This document shows, one piece after another, positions 1 to 6,354 of a DNA stretch of 9,362 bases (position 1 is its first letter; every line of letters starts with the position of its first letter). Source of the DNA: Alistipes sp. (lineage in GTDB: Bacteria > Bacteroidota > Bacteroidia > Bacteroidales > Rikenellaceae); NCBI GenBank assembly GCA_017391435.1, contig JAFOYS010000139.1, positions 1 to 9,362 of the forward strand. The letters run 5' to 3'. The notes beneath the pieces are model-generated. The model did no database searches. It was given only the letters and a program-made list of their open reading frames with translations, and was not told the origin of the DNA. Position numbers and translations under genes: made by a program.

Positions 1-116
1 AGTATGTTGTTGAGAGCATCCCAACAAACTTCCTTATTGACTGTGCAACAGGTGAGATTATCGCTAAGAACCTTCGCGGTGAGGCTGTTGAGGCTAAGCT
101 TGCTGAGCTTCTCTAA
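1..116 (+). CDS. C-terminal end of a thioredoxin-fold protein (TlpA/AhpC-TSA type), partial
   Basis: Only the last 37 codons and the TAA stop (114-116) are in the window, read in the frame that starts at base 3. The peptide contains ESIPTNFLIDCATGEIIAKN and ends in a charged helix LRGEAVEAKLAELL. The IPTNFLID stretch is the classic cis-proline loop and following strand of the thioredoxin fold, and 'G-x-I-x-AKNLRG' is the usual ending of Bacteroidetes TlpA/ResA or AhpC-TSA family proteins. These are normally periplasmic or lipid-anchored thiol-disulfide oxidoreductases. The CxxC active site and any signal peptide would lie upstream of the window, so activity and location cannot be judged. The gene converges on the Omp28-related gene, with a shared terminator between them. 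Confidence 0.75.
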   Translation, partial: YVVESIPTNFLIDCATGEIIAKNLRGEAVEAKLAELL

Positions 117-133
117 TCCTACAAAGGAAAAGC

Positions 134-171
134 AAAAAAAAATGCTGTGCAACCCGCACAGCATTTTTTTT
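134..171. terminator. Bidirectional intrinsic terminator between convergent genes
   Basis: There is a perfect 8-bp GC-containing stem (TGCTGTGC at 143-150, GCACAGCA at 156-163) with a 5-nt loop. It is flanked by nine A on the left (134-142) and eight T on the right (164-171), so each strand carries a hairpin followed by a U-run, and A-T pairing can lengthen the stem. It lies 17 nt after the stop of the plus-strand thioredoxin-fold gene and 14 nt after the stop of the minus-strand Omp28-related gene. It can therefore end both transcripts. Confidence 0.93.
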
Positions 172-185
172 GCTTTAAAAAGTTA

Positions 186-1631
186 CTATTTGTACTCAAA
201 CTCAACGCCAGAAGTAAGCGAAGCGGTCTGAACAGCATTGGTAACAGTCTGCTGATTCTTGATTGTTGTAGAGACAAAGAGCACAAGGTGGCAGTTCTCT
301 ACCTTCCACTTGCGATCCAGCTCCATAATAAAGAGTTGATCTGCTGTCTCACCCTTAGATATATGGCCCATAGGCAGACCTCTAAAGTTAGAGCCAGAGG
401 CGTTAGAGTTAGCAATACGAACTACATTCTCGTGTATATCAATATAACTCTCTTTATTTTCTGTATAGTTACTCTGCGGTGCATAGAGGCCACTCTCAAC
501 AAGCCAAGCACCTACAGCATACTCGCCATCCTCATTTACCTTAACAGAGGCACGAACAAGCAACATATTGTCCTTAAGCGATGTACGAACAGCAATACCT
601 GCGCGAGCAGGAGTTTCCTGTGTACTCTCAATAGTACCCATAATTGCGGCAATATTAGCCTCTACGCTGTTTGGCGTATTAAGACCGTAGCTAAGGTTTG
701 CAATAGTAAATGGATAAGCGCCAATTGTATTAAGTACATTTGCTAAGTCTCGTCCATCAGGGAGTTTGACTGCAAACTGATCTCCATTGTGAACTGCAGT
801 GTGTACAAATCTATCTTTATACTGCTCATCCTCAAACATACGGTGGAAAGCCTCTATCATATTTGGACAGTAACCGCACCAAGTACCAGTCAACTGAGTG
901 AAGAGTGTACGATGTACGAACTCTGTCTTTGATGGCTCTGGATCTACAGGGCGAGCTGGCACCTCTGCTGTTACGGCAGTGATAGTAACTGGAGTCTCGC
1001 GGGTATTCTTTGTCTTATAGCTTACCCAGTAGCTACGCTGACCAGCCTTATTTGCATAGTATGCAGGCAGGACATAATCCTTACCATTATAGTTAACTGC
1101 AACTGTCTCAAAGGCTACGCCGCTATTAGTCTCTGCGTTGTAAATCTTGGCTTTTGCCATCTCTTCAGGCTCAAGTACTTTACCGTCATATCGGATAATA
1201 AATGCAGCATACTGCTTACCTACCTGAATAAGGTTTGTAGAGAGGGATACAGATAGTCCCTGCTCATCCTTATCAGAGAGATCCATAGGCTGAAAGACCG
1301 TAATACCGATAACCTCGCTACGATACTCACCCCAGACTACATAGAACTGGTATCGTCCAGCCATCTCTGTAGAGAAGCTCATAGTTGGGTATGGGCTATT
1401 TGTAGCATTATCGTACAGAGTTGCCTCTGAAGAGACATCCTCACCATTGTACAGTGCGCGGAAAACTGCTGTATCCTCGCCATTTGCCGAGATTACAGTG
1501 GCAGATACTTCAACCTTAAAGCCCGAAGTATCTTCAACATCTGCCCCCTCGTCTGTACCAACACCATAAAGGCACGAGGTTGTTGTAAAGGCTGCAAGAA
1601 GCGCAACCAAAGCATATATAAACTTTCTCAT
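186..1631 (-). CDS. Omp28-related outer-membrane lipoprotein with a thioredoxin-like CxxC domain
   Basis: The 481-residue product starts with a lipoprotein signal peptide (KF, hydrophobic ALVALLAAF, lipobox TTSC with Cys20), so it should be a lipidated envelope protein. Residues about 38-113 and 126-222 look like two tandem Ig-like beta-sandwich repeats. Residues about 241-335 form a thioredoxin-like domain: FTQLTGTWCGYCPN with Cys252 and Cys255, and a possible cis-proline in AYPFTI (Pro307). The rest, about 342-481, is a beta-rich C-terminal domain. This order, with CxxC in a 'GTWCGYCP' context, matches the Omp28-related family first described from Porphyromonas gingivalis. The family's biochemical role is not established; the motif suggests thiol redox activity or an evolved binding fold. 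The start at 1631 is 4 nt after the stop of the DUF6029-like gene, so the two are probably cotranscribed and perhaps translationally coupled. Family call is firm, function is open. Confidence 0.85.
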   Translation of the reverse strand: MRKFIYALVALLAAFTTTSCLYGVGTDEGADVEDTSGFKVEVSATVISANGEDTAVFRALYNGEDVSSEATLYDNATNSPYPTMSFSTEMAGRYQFYVVWGEYRSEVIGITVFQPMDLSDKDEQGLSVSLSTNLIQVGKQYAAFIIRYDGKVLEPEEMAKAKIYNAETNSGVAFETVAVNYNGKDYVLPAYYANKAGQRSYWVSYKTKNTRETPVTITAVTAEVPARPVDPEPSKTEFVHRTLFTQLTGTWCGYCPNMIEAFHRMFEDEQYKDRFVHTAVHNGDQFAVKLPDGRDLANVLNTIGAYPFTIANLSYGLNTPNSVEANIAAIMGTIESTQETPARAGIAVRTSLKDNMLLVRASVKVNEDGEYAVGAWLVESGLYAPQSNYTENKESYIDIHENVVRIANSNASGSNFRGLPMGHISKGETADQLFIMELDRKWKVENCHLVLFVSTTIKNQQTVTNAVQTASLTSGVEFEYK

Positions 1632-1635
1632 AGCG

Positions 1636-3219
1636 TTAGAATGAAGCGGTTAGAGCAATATTAATTCCGTTATACTCTGGAGAGTAGCGACATACACCAC
1701 CTGAGCAGATAAATCCTGCACGGTTGCGGCCATAGCTCAGCTGAATACGAACTCGCTGGATTGTAAAGCTACCACCTACAGAGTAGTAGTTCTTCTCTGT
1801 ACCCTTAAACACACCGTTTCTATCAGTGCGACCGAGGTTGTACATATCACTTACAAAGAAGCTCCACTTTGGCGCAAGGTTAAACTCAACCAAACCTGCC
1901 ACCCAGTCGCCCTCATACTCACCAGAGAGCAGATACTGAGCCTCTACGCGAAGGGATTTCTTGCGGTCAAACTTATACTGCACATCGGCAACAAAGATGT
2001 TTGATACATATGTGCGGTGGTGAGAGCCGTGAGTAGGATTCCACTCCTGGAATGAGTAGAGAACAGTTGTCTTGAGTTTTTTTGACCACTGTCGTGTAAC
2101 ATCTACATTGATATCCTGCCACAGACGCTCGCGGTTGCCGCTATTGCTCTGGTCTTTACGCAGGGTGTAGTATGTAGAGTAGTTTGCGTGGAAGTTCCAG
2201 TAACGGTAGCGGTTGCTCTTGCTGCGGTATGTATAGTAGAAGTCTACCTGACCACCAATCTCACCCTCAGCATTTACCTGATAAGGGTTGAGGTTTGCAA
2301 GCATATATGTATACTGGCGAGTCATTGCTGGCAGATAGTTAAGTGTATTGCCTGTACCCGCGCCATTAGCCTTGAGTGGTGTAATCATACGGCTCAATGC
2401 GCGAGCAGAGCCGGTAAAGCTAAAGCCCTTGCCTGCCCAGCCAATCTCTCCGTAGCCTGCCCAGCCCTTATTTCCATACTGTGTAAAGTCCTTACCCTTG
2501 CCAACATACTCTCCACGGAAAGTGAATCCAGAGTAGTCAAAGTTAAGGCGTGCAGAGTACATATTGAGCAGATTATCTGCGGTAAGGTCACTAACCTTCT
2601 CGTGGCGGTTTACATAACTACCCTCAACAAAGAGTGCACCCTTGCTCATACCGAAGATATCACCAAGAGAGATGCTCAAATCGGCACCACCAGCCCAACC
2701 GGTCTGGTAGTTTGTATAGAGGCGTGGGCGACCATAGATAGCCTTAACAGCAAAGTAATCGCCGAGGTTATAGGTAACTCTTGCACCGAGCAGTGAGTTG
2801 TTAAAGCCGAGCTGGCGATCTTCAAAGCTACGGAAAACAAGTCCATTACCAAACTGCTCGTACATATTTCCGAGAGTTACAGAGTAGCTCTTGTCCTGCC
2901 ACTGTGCATATACAAGCGGTATAAGCACCTTGTATGGCTTACCATAGTTACCAATCTCATAACCCTGCAGTGCCGGTGTATAGACCTCCGCCTGAATACC
3001 TGCCGAAAAGCGGTCTACAGCGTAGTCTACCTTGATGTAGTCGTTAGAACCAAAGAGGTCATCTGGAGCAGGTGTAGAGAGAGCTTTGTCATCAAAATAG
3101 AAGATATTATTACTCTCCAAGCTACCCGAAATCACTCCGCCCTTCTCGCCTAAAGTTATCTGCGCCGAGGCAGAGAGAGCTAAGGCTGCTGCTACAACAA
3201 AACTAAATAGTCTCTTCAT
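1636..3219 (-). CDS. DUF6029-like outer-membrane beta-barrel protein
   Basis: I take the ATG at 3219 (527 residues) because it gives a standard signal peptide: MKR, then FSFVVAAALAL, then ASAQ with cleavage near Ala19-Gln20. ATGs at 3225 and 3240 would only add a short non-signal-like tail. The mature protein is rich in Tyr, Trp, Gly and Asn in alternating patterns (for example YGEIGWAGKGFSFTGSARAL and VDFYYTYRSKSNRYRYWNFH). It ends in LTASF with a terminal phenylalanine, typical of barrels assembled by the BAM complex. Overall it resembles the uncharacterised Bacteroidetes family DUF6029, which I recall beside Omp28-type genes. It has only two cysteines, Cys505 and Cys510 in CSGGVC. No plug domain or TonB box is seen, so it is not a SusC-type transporter. 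Its substrate is unknown. It is the middle gene of the minus-strand cluster. Confidence 0.75.
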   Translation of the reverse strand: MKRLFSFVVAAALALSASAQITLGEKGGVISGSLESNNIFYFDDKALSTPAPDDLFGSNDYIKVDYAVDRFSAGIQAEVYTPALQGYEIGNYGKPYKVLIPLVYAQWQDKSYSVTLGNMYEQFGNGLVFRSFEDRQLGFNNSLLGARVTYNLGDYFAVKAIYGRPRLYTNYQTGWAGGADLSISLGDIFGMSKGALFVEGSYVNRHEKVSDLTADNLLNMYSARLNFDYSGFTFRGEYVGKGKDFTQYGNKGWAGYGEIGWAGKGFSFTGSARALSRMITPLKANGAGTGNTLNYLPAMTRQYTYMLANLNPYQVNAEGEIGGQVDFYYTYRSKSNRYRYWNFHANYSTYYTLRKDQSNSGNRERLWQDINVDVTRQWSKKLKTTVLYSFQEWNPTHGSHHRTYVSNIFVADVQYKFDRKKSLRVEAQYLLSGEYEGDWVAGLVEFNLAPKWSFFVSDMYNLGRTDRNGVFKGTEKNYYSVGGSFTIQRVRIQLSYGRNRAGFICSGGVCRYSPEYNGINIALTASF

Positions 3220-3241
3220 AAACATTGTGTTCAGATACAAC

Positions 3242-3269
3242 CAGAAACTCCCCAGATGGAGAGTTTCTG
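3242..3269 (-). other. Stem-loop in the intergenic gap of the envelope gene cluster
   Basis: CAGAAACTC at 3242-3250 is perfectly complementary to GAGTTTCTG at 3261-3269. After one mismatch, two more C-G pairs close a 4-nt AGAT loop, giving a stem of 12 positions. It sits 17 nt after the stop of the large lipoprotein gene and 22 nt before the chosen start of the DUF6029-like gene. No U-run follows on the minus strand, so it is not a canonical terminator. It could protect the upstream message, be a processing site, or weaken read-through so the lipoprotein is made in excess. Confidence 0.6.
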
Positions 3270-3286
3270 ATAGTAGTGGTTAATTA

Positions 3287-6142
3287 TTATTTGCGTGGAT
3301 TACGCTTATCTGCAACGCGAACAAAAGACTCACGAAGCTCCTCTGCACTCTGAAGACGATACTTAACAACCTCAGGAGCCTTTGTACTCTCCACAATTGG
3401 CAGAGCTGTACGGCTCTTTGGAGCCTGACGAGGCTTAACCTCATAGATTGTCTCAGGATTTGCCTTGAACGCTGTTGTTGGAGCAACAGGTGCTACAGCA
3501 GGAGCAGCTGCGCCGTTACGAGTAAGCACGATTGGAGCAACAATCATACTGTAGAGCTGATACTGACCGTTTCCAGTATCACGAGCAATCTGTGGATAGA
3601 AGTCCTCAGTAAATGTCTGCTCAATGTTATTCTCATCCTTGAGTGAGAATGTATGGCGGATAGGATAGATTGTAATGGTATTCTTATCTGCAGAAACCTC
3701 AACAGGGAAGTGACCATTAACAACATTACCATTGCTATCTCTCATAAATGGCATTGTAGCACGGCTACAAGCACCGATAAACTGGAATACATTCTTATAC
3801 CACTGTGCCATAGGAGCAAAGTACTCAACATTAAATGGAGCAGTAACCTTACCGTCAGCACCAATCTCAAGATACCACTTTGGACCGAAGTCAAATACTG
3901 GAGACTCGTAGTTGTATGCAGAGTATGTATTTGCATCAGCGATAAATAGCTCATAAGGGCTTGCGTACTTAGCAGGAATCATACCGTCTGGCTCGCCTGT
4001 ATGCTCAGGGATAGGACAAGTTACCACATCTGCATCATACTCAAGGCTAAAGCCCTGGCAGAGGATACGGTTCTGACTGCGAACATTTGCATTGAAATCA
4101 TCTACAGCACCCTTGAACTGGTTGTAAACAGCATCTACCTGCTCCTTAGTCTTGAGGTTTGACGCCTCAAAGAAGAACTGGTAAACCTCCTCTGGAAGGG
4201 TCTTCTCGTAACCAACCTCACCGATAACTACCTTGCTTGAGATCTTCTCAGTAGCCTGTACAGTGTAGTTATTACCATCACTCTCGCCGATAATGTAGTT
4301 TTCGTTATTACTATTATGGCCACAGTCGTGGTTAGTGTCGCCAGGAGTCTTGCAGTAGTGCCAGTGGTTGTAGCGGATAGTTGTTGTTGCAGTCCACTCA
4401 CCCTTAAGATCCTCAAAGAGTGAAGAGTGTACTGGAGTTGCTGCAGGCTCCTTTGCAGAACGATATACATCAATTGCTGATGCCCAAGTACCCTCGTCGT
4501 TCATAACGCTAAGACCGCAAACAGTAGATGCATCTGGACGAGTAGTGAAGTTTACGTTCCAACCCTCTGTGAGGTTGATTGCTGCGAGCTCCTCTGCAGT
4601 AAGATCTACACCGTATGTCTGAAGCATATAGTCAATAGCCTCTGGCTCAGTTATGTTAAGAGCCTTCATAGTCTGGCTAACCATTGCAGCCCAATCACGC
4701 TCGTAGTTTGCAAGGTACTTTGCCGCAATTGCATTTGCACTACCACACTTGAGGTTAAACCAAACAAGATCGTGATCGTTTACGCCAGTCTCTGGATTTA
4801 CAATACCCTTAACAGTAGCTGTTGGAGCTGGCTTTGTAGGCTTTGGAAGGGTAAAGTCAAAGGTCTTATAGCTCTGCTTAGAACCATTCTCATCACCCAA
4901 AGTTGTAACATAGAGGGTATAGTTTGTATTCTGACGCATATAGTAGTAGTCCTCAAGTTTTACAGTAGTATCACTAAAGACTGTGAATGAGATACCGCTC
5001 ATAAATGAGTGGTAAGAGGTGATATACCACTGAATAAGGCTACGATCGTTGTTAAGCAGTGGAAGAAGCTCAAGCATAGTACTTGTATCCATCATACCGA
5101 TACACATACCATAAGCACCCTCAGGAAGCTTTACAGTAACATTACCACCAAGTGGAGTGAGGTTAAATGTTACATCAGGCTTTGCGCTGATCTTTGTAGG
5201 CTGCTTTGCCTGTACAAATACCTTCTTGTTGTAACCCTGCCAATACTTTGCATCGTCTGGCATCTTACCTGTTGCGTAGTACTCTGCAACATAGTTATTG
5301 AAGTCAAACAGTGCGCTGTAGTAACCAGGACCCCAACCCCAGTGGTCGTTTGGATCATATGCAAACTCACCGAGCATCAGATACATTGGCTGACCTGGAA
5401 CAATCGGATCGTAGAACACTGGCGCATCCTCACTTGGAGTACCAACATAGCTATTCTCCTCATTGAACAACCAAGTAGTAGACTCTGTAACGTAGTTGTG
5501 GTACACATCGTCGTTCATATTGAGCATCTCAGCATCGGTAAAGCCCTTTACAAGACGGTTTGTGTAGTATACAGGGAACTCTGTAAGACCCCACTTAATT
5601 ACATTACCCTCACCAATCTTATCCTTTGGATAGTTGAAGTGAGCTGAGAATGACATATAGTCAATATCGTAGATAGTAAGCTCCTCAGTAAATGCCTCGG
5701 TCTTGAAAGTCACCTTAACAACATCTGAAAGGAACTCGTCCTCAATAGTTGCAGCAGCAAAGATAGCCACATAGTCAGTATTAGGGCTGAGCGCTGTAAG
5801 GTCTACCAAGTCCTGACCATCCTCACAAGTAGCAACCTCGCCAGTAGCAAAGATAAGGTCCGGAATAAGGTTTGTGTCAGATGTCTCAACAACATAAGCG
5901 TACTGAGCAATGTTCTCAGTTGTAAGCTTAATCTGCGCTGTAGAAGAGCCTGCCTTTACAAACTCAGCCTCAAACTTAAAGGTAAGCTCTGGATCTGGCT
6001 TTGGATCTGGCTTTGGATCTGGTTTCTCCTCTGGATTTGGATCCGTGTTGTCAACCTCGTTCTTGTCGCCCACGCAAGCAATAAATGCTACCGCCGCAAG
6101 GATTACCATCAAGCGAGATAAAATCAATGTAATTTTTTTCAT
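3287..6142 (-). CDS. Large surface-type lipoprotein of unrecognised family, with FN3-like domain and His/Cys cluster
   Basis: The 951-residue product has a lipoprotein signal peptide (MKK, hydrophobic LMVILAAVAFIA, Cys23) followed by an acidic stretch and a Pro/Asp/Lys spacer (KPDPKPDPKPDP), as in Bacteroidetes surface lipoproteins. Residues about 50-150 look like a fibronectin type III or Ig-like domain (LTALSPNTDYVAIFAAA ending in VKVTFKTE). The middle is rich in aromatic and acidic residues. Near residue 570 a segment starts SLFEDLKGEWTATTTI; the GxW pattern and following strands suggest a lipocalin-like or other beta-barrel fold, which is tentative. His593, His595, Cys597, His605, Cys607 and His609 form a compact cluster. 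The last 70 or so residues are Pro/Ala-rich then strongly basic (DKRNPRK end). There are about ten cysteines. It is the first gene of the minus-strand cluster, with no visible Shine-Dalgarno. I do not recognise an enzyme family; a binding or adhesion role is only a guess. Confidence 0.7.
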   Translation of the reverse strand: MKKITLILSRLMVILAAVAFIACVGDKNEVDNTDPNPEEKPDPKPDPKPDPELTFKFEAEFVKAGSSTAQIKLTTENIAQYAYVVETSDTNLIPDLIFATGEVATCEDGQDLVDLTALSPNTDYVAIFAAATIEDEFLSDVVKVTFKTEAFTEELTIYDIDYMSFSAHFNYPKDKIGEGNVIKWGLTEFPVYYTNRLVKGFTDAEMLNMNDDVYHNYVTESTTWLFNEENSYVGTPSEDAPVFYDPIVPGQPMYLMLGEFAYDPNDHWGWGPGYYSALFDFNNYVAEYYATGKMPDDAKYWQGYNKKVFVQAKQPTKISAKPDVTFNLTPLGGNVTVKLPEGAYGMCIGMMDTSTMLELLPLLNNDRSLIQWYITSYHSFMSGISFTVFSDTTVKLEDYYYMRQNTNYTLYVTTLGDENGSKQSYKTFDFTLPKPTKPAPTATVKGIVNPETGVNDHDLVWFNLKCGSANAIAAKYLANYERDWAAMVSQTMKALNITEPEAIDYMLQTYGVDLTAEELAAINLTEGWNVNFTTRPDASTVCGLSVMNDEGTWASAIDVYRSAKEPAATPVHSSLFEDLKGEWTATTTIRYNHWHYCKTPGDTNHDCGHNSNNENYIIGESDGNNYTVQATEKISSKVVIGEVGYEKTLPEEVYQFFFEASNLKTKEQVDAVYNQFKGAVDDFNANVRSQNRILCQGFSLEYDADVVTCPIPEHTGEPDGMIPAKYASPYELFIADANTYSAYNYESPVFDFGPKWYLEIGADGKVTAPFNVEYFAPMAQWYKNVFQFIGACSRATMPFMRDSNGNVVNGHFPVEVSADKNTITIYPIRHTFSLKDENNIEQTFTEDFYPQIARDTGNGQYQLYSMIVAPIVLTRNGAAAPAVAPVAPTTAFKANPETIYEVKPRQAPKSRTALPIVESTKAPEVVKYRLQSAEELRESFVRVADKRNPRK
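4316..4366 (-). other. HxHxC-x7-HxCxH motif within the large lipoprotein
   Basis: These codons encode residues 593-609, HWHYC followed by KTPGDTN and then HDCGH. Three His/Cys positions at alternate residues are followed seven residues later by another three. The local segment is also Asn- and Gly-rich, as in an exposed loop. It could bind a metal ion or haem, or Cys597 and Cys607 could simply form a disulfide. Confidence 0.6.
5991..6026 (-). repeat. Three 12-bp tandem repeats coding a KPDP spacer
   Basis: On the plus strand GGATCTGGCTTT occurs at 5991-6002 and 6003-6014, then a copy with two changes (GGATCTGGTTTC) at 6015-6026. In the minus-strand lipoprotein this encodes KPDPKPDPKPDP, the extended spacer after the lipid anchor. 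Unit length is a multiple of three, so changes in copy number would lengthen or shorten the spacer without breaking the frame. Confidence 0.9.
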
Positions 6143-6153
6143 AAAAATGTGAT

Positions 6154-6170
6154 TTAATATATTATATTAA
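6154..6170. promoter_or_regulatory. AT-only palindrome upstream of the lipoprotein gene
   Basis: TTAATATA, one central T, then TATATTAA forms a perfect inverted repeat with 8-nt arms. It begins 12 nt upstream of the lipoprotein start codon, in the leader or promoter area. It could be a regulator site or affect ribosome access. Because it is made only of A and T in an AT-rich gap, chance is a real alternative. Confidence 0.3.
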
Positions 6171-6297
6171 TTAGTTTACATTTAACGGCGCAAGATACGA
6201 TAAAAAATTCATTTTTAGAGGATAAATTTCAAAAAAATCTCTTACCATACCATAACACACTGCAAATCAACATTTTACAGCAAAGTTGAAATAACTA

Positions 6298-6328
6298 TTG
6301 CAAAACCGAAAATTAATCTCTATCTTTG
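6298..6328 (+). promoter_or_regulatory. Bacteroidetes-type promoter of the hut operon
   Basis: TTG at 6298-6300 and TATCTTTG at 6321-6328 match the Bacteroidetes -33 (TTG) and -7 (TAnnTTTG) elements used by the primary sigma factor of this phylum, with a 20-nt spacer. Transcription would begin near 6335, leaving a leader of about 20 nt before the ATG at 6355. This excludes the in-frame ATG at 6298 as the start of FTCD, since that codon would be upstream of the transcript. No operator could be recognised. Confidence 0.65.
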
Positions 6329-6354
6329 ATAGTCAAAAATTTAGTTTCATTGCT

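Larger units (their letters stand above)
6143..6354. other. Divergent AT-rich intergenic region
   Basis: These 212 nt separate the minus-strand lipoprotein cluster from the plus-strand histidine-utilisation operon. They hold the FTCD promoter (6298-6328) and a palindrome next to the lipoprotein start (6154-6170). I see no RNA gene, no small coding frame with convincing composition, and no clear promoter of Bacteroidetes type for the minus strand. Confidence 0.7.

Noticed and set aside
147..746. Plus-strand open frame of about 200 codons opposite the Omp28-related gene
   Set aside because: It starts inside the bidirectional terminator and its translation lacks any recognisable domain.
2188..2796. 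Plus-strand open frame of about 200 codons opposite the DUF6029-like gene
   Set aside because: Its peptide is Cys/Ile/Ala-rich with no recognisable domain, and the opposite strand has a clear signal peptide and barrel pattern. It is a shadow frame.
3242..3269. Stem-loop as an intrinsic terminator of the large lipoprotein gene
   Set aside because: No U-run follows the stem on the minus strand, and the downstream gene is close and on the same strand.
5009..5647. Plus-strand open frame of about 210 codons opposite the large lipoprotein
   Set aside because: Composition rich in Cys, Trp, Val and His with no motif; explained by codon bias of the real minus-strand gene.
6190..6197. TATCTTGC on the minus strand as a -7 element for the lipoprotein cluster
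   Set aside because: It misses two positions of TAnnTTTG, and the nearest upstream TTG is 32 nt away instead of about 20.
6298..6354. In-frame upstream ATG that would extend FTCD by 19 residues
   Set aside because: The extension overlaps the TTG/TATCTTTG promoter and has no family similarity; the protein family starts at the ATG at 6355.
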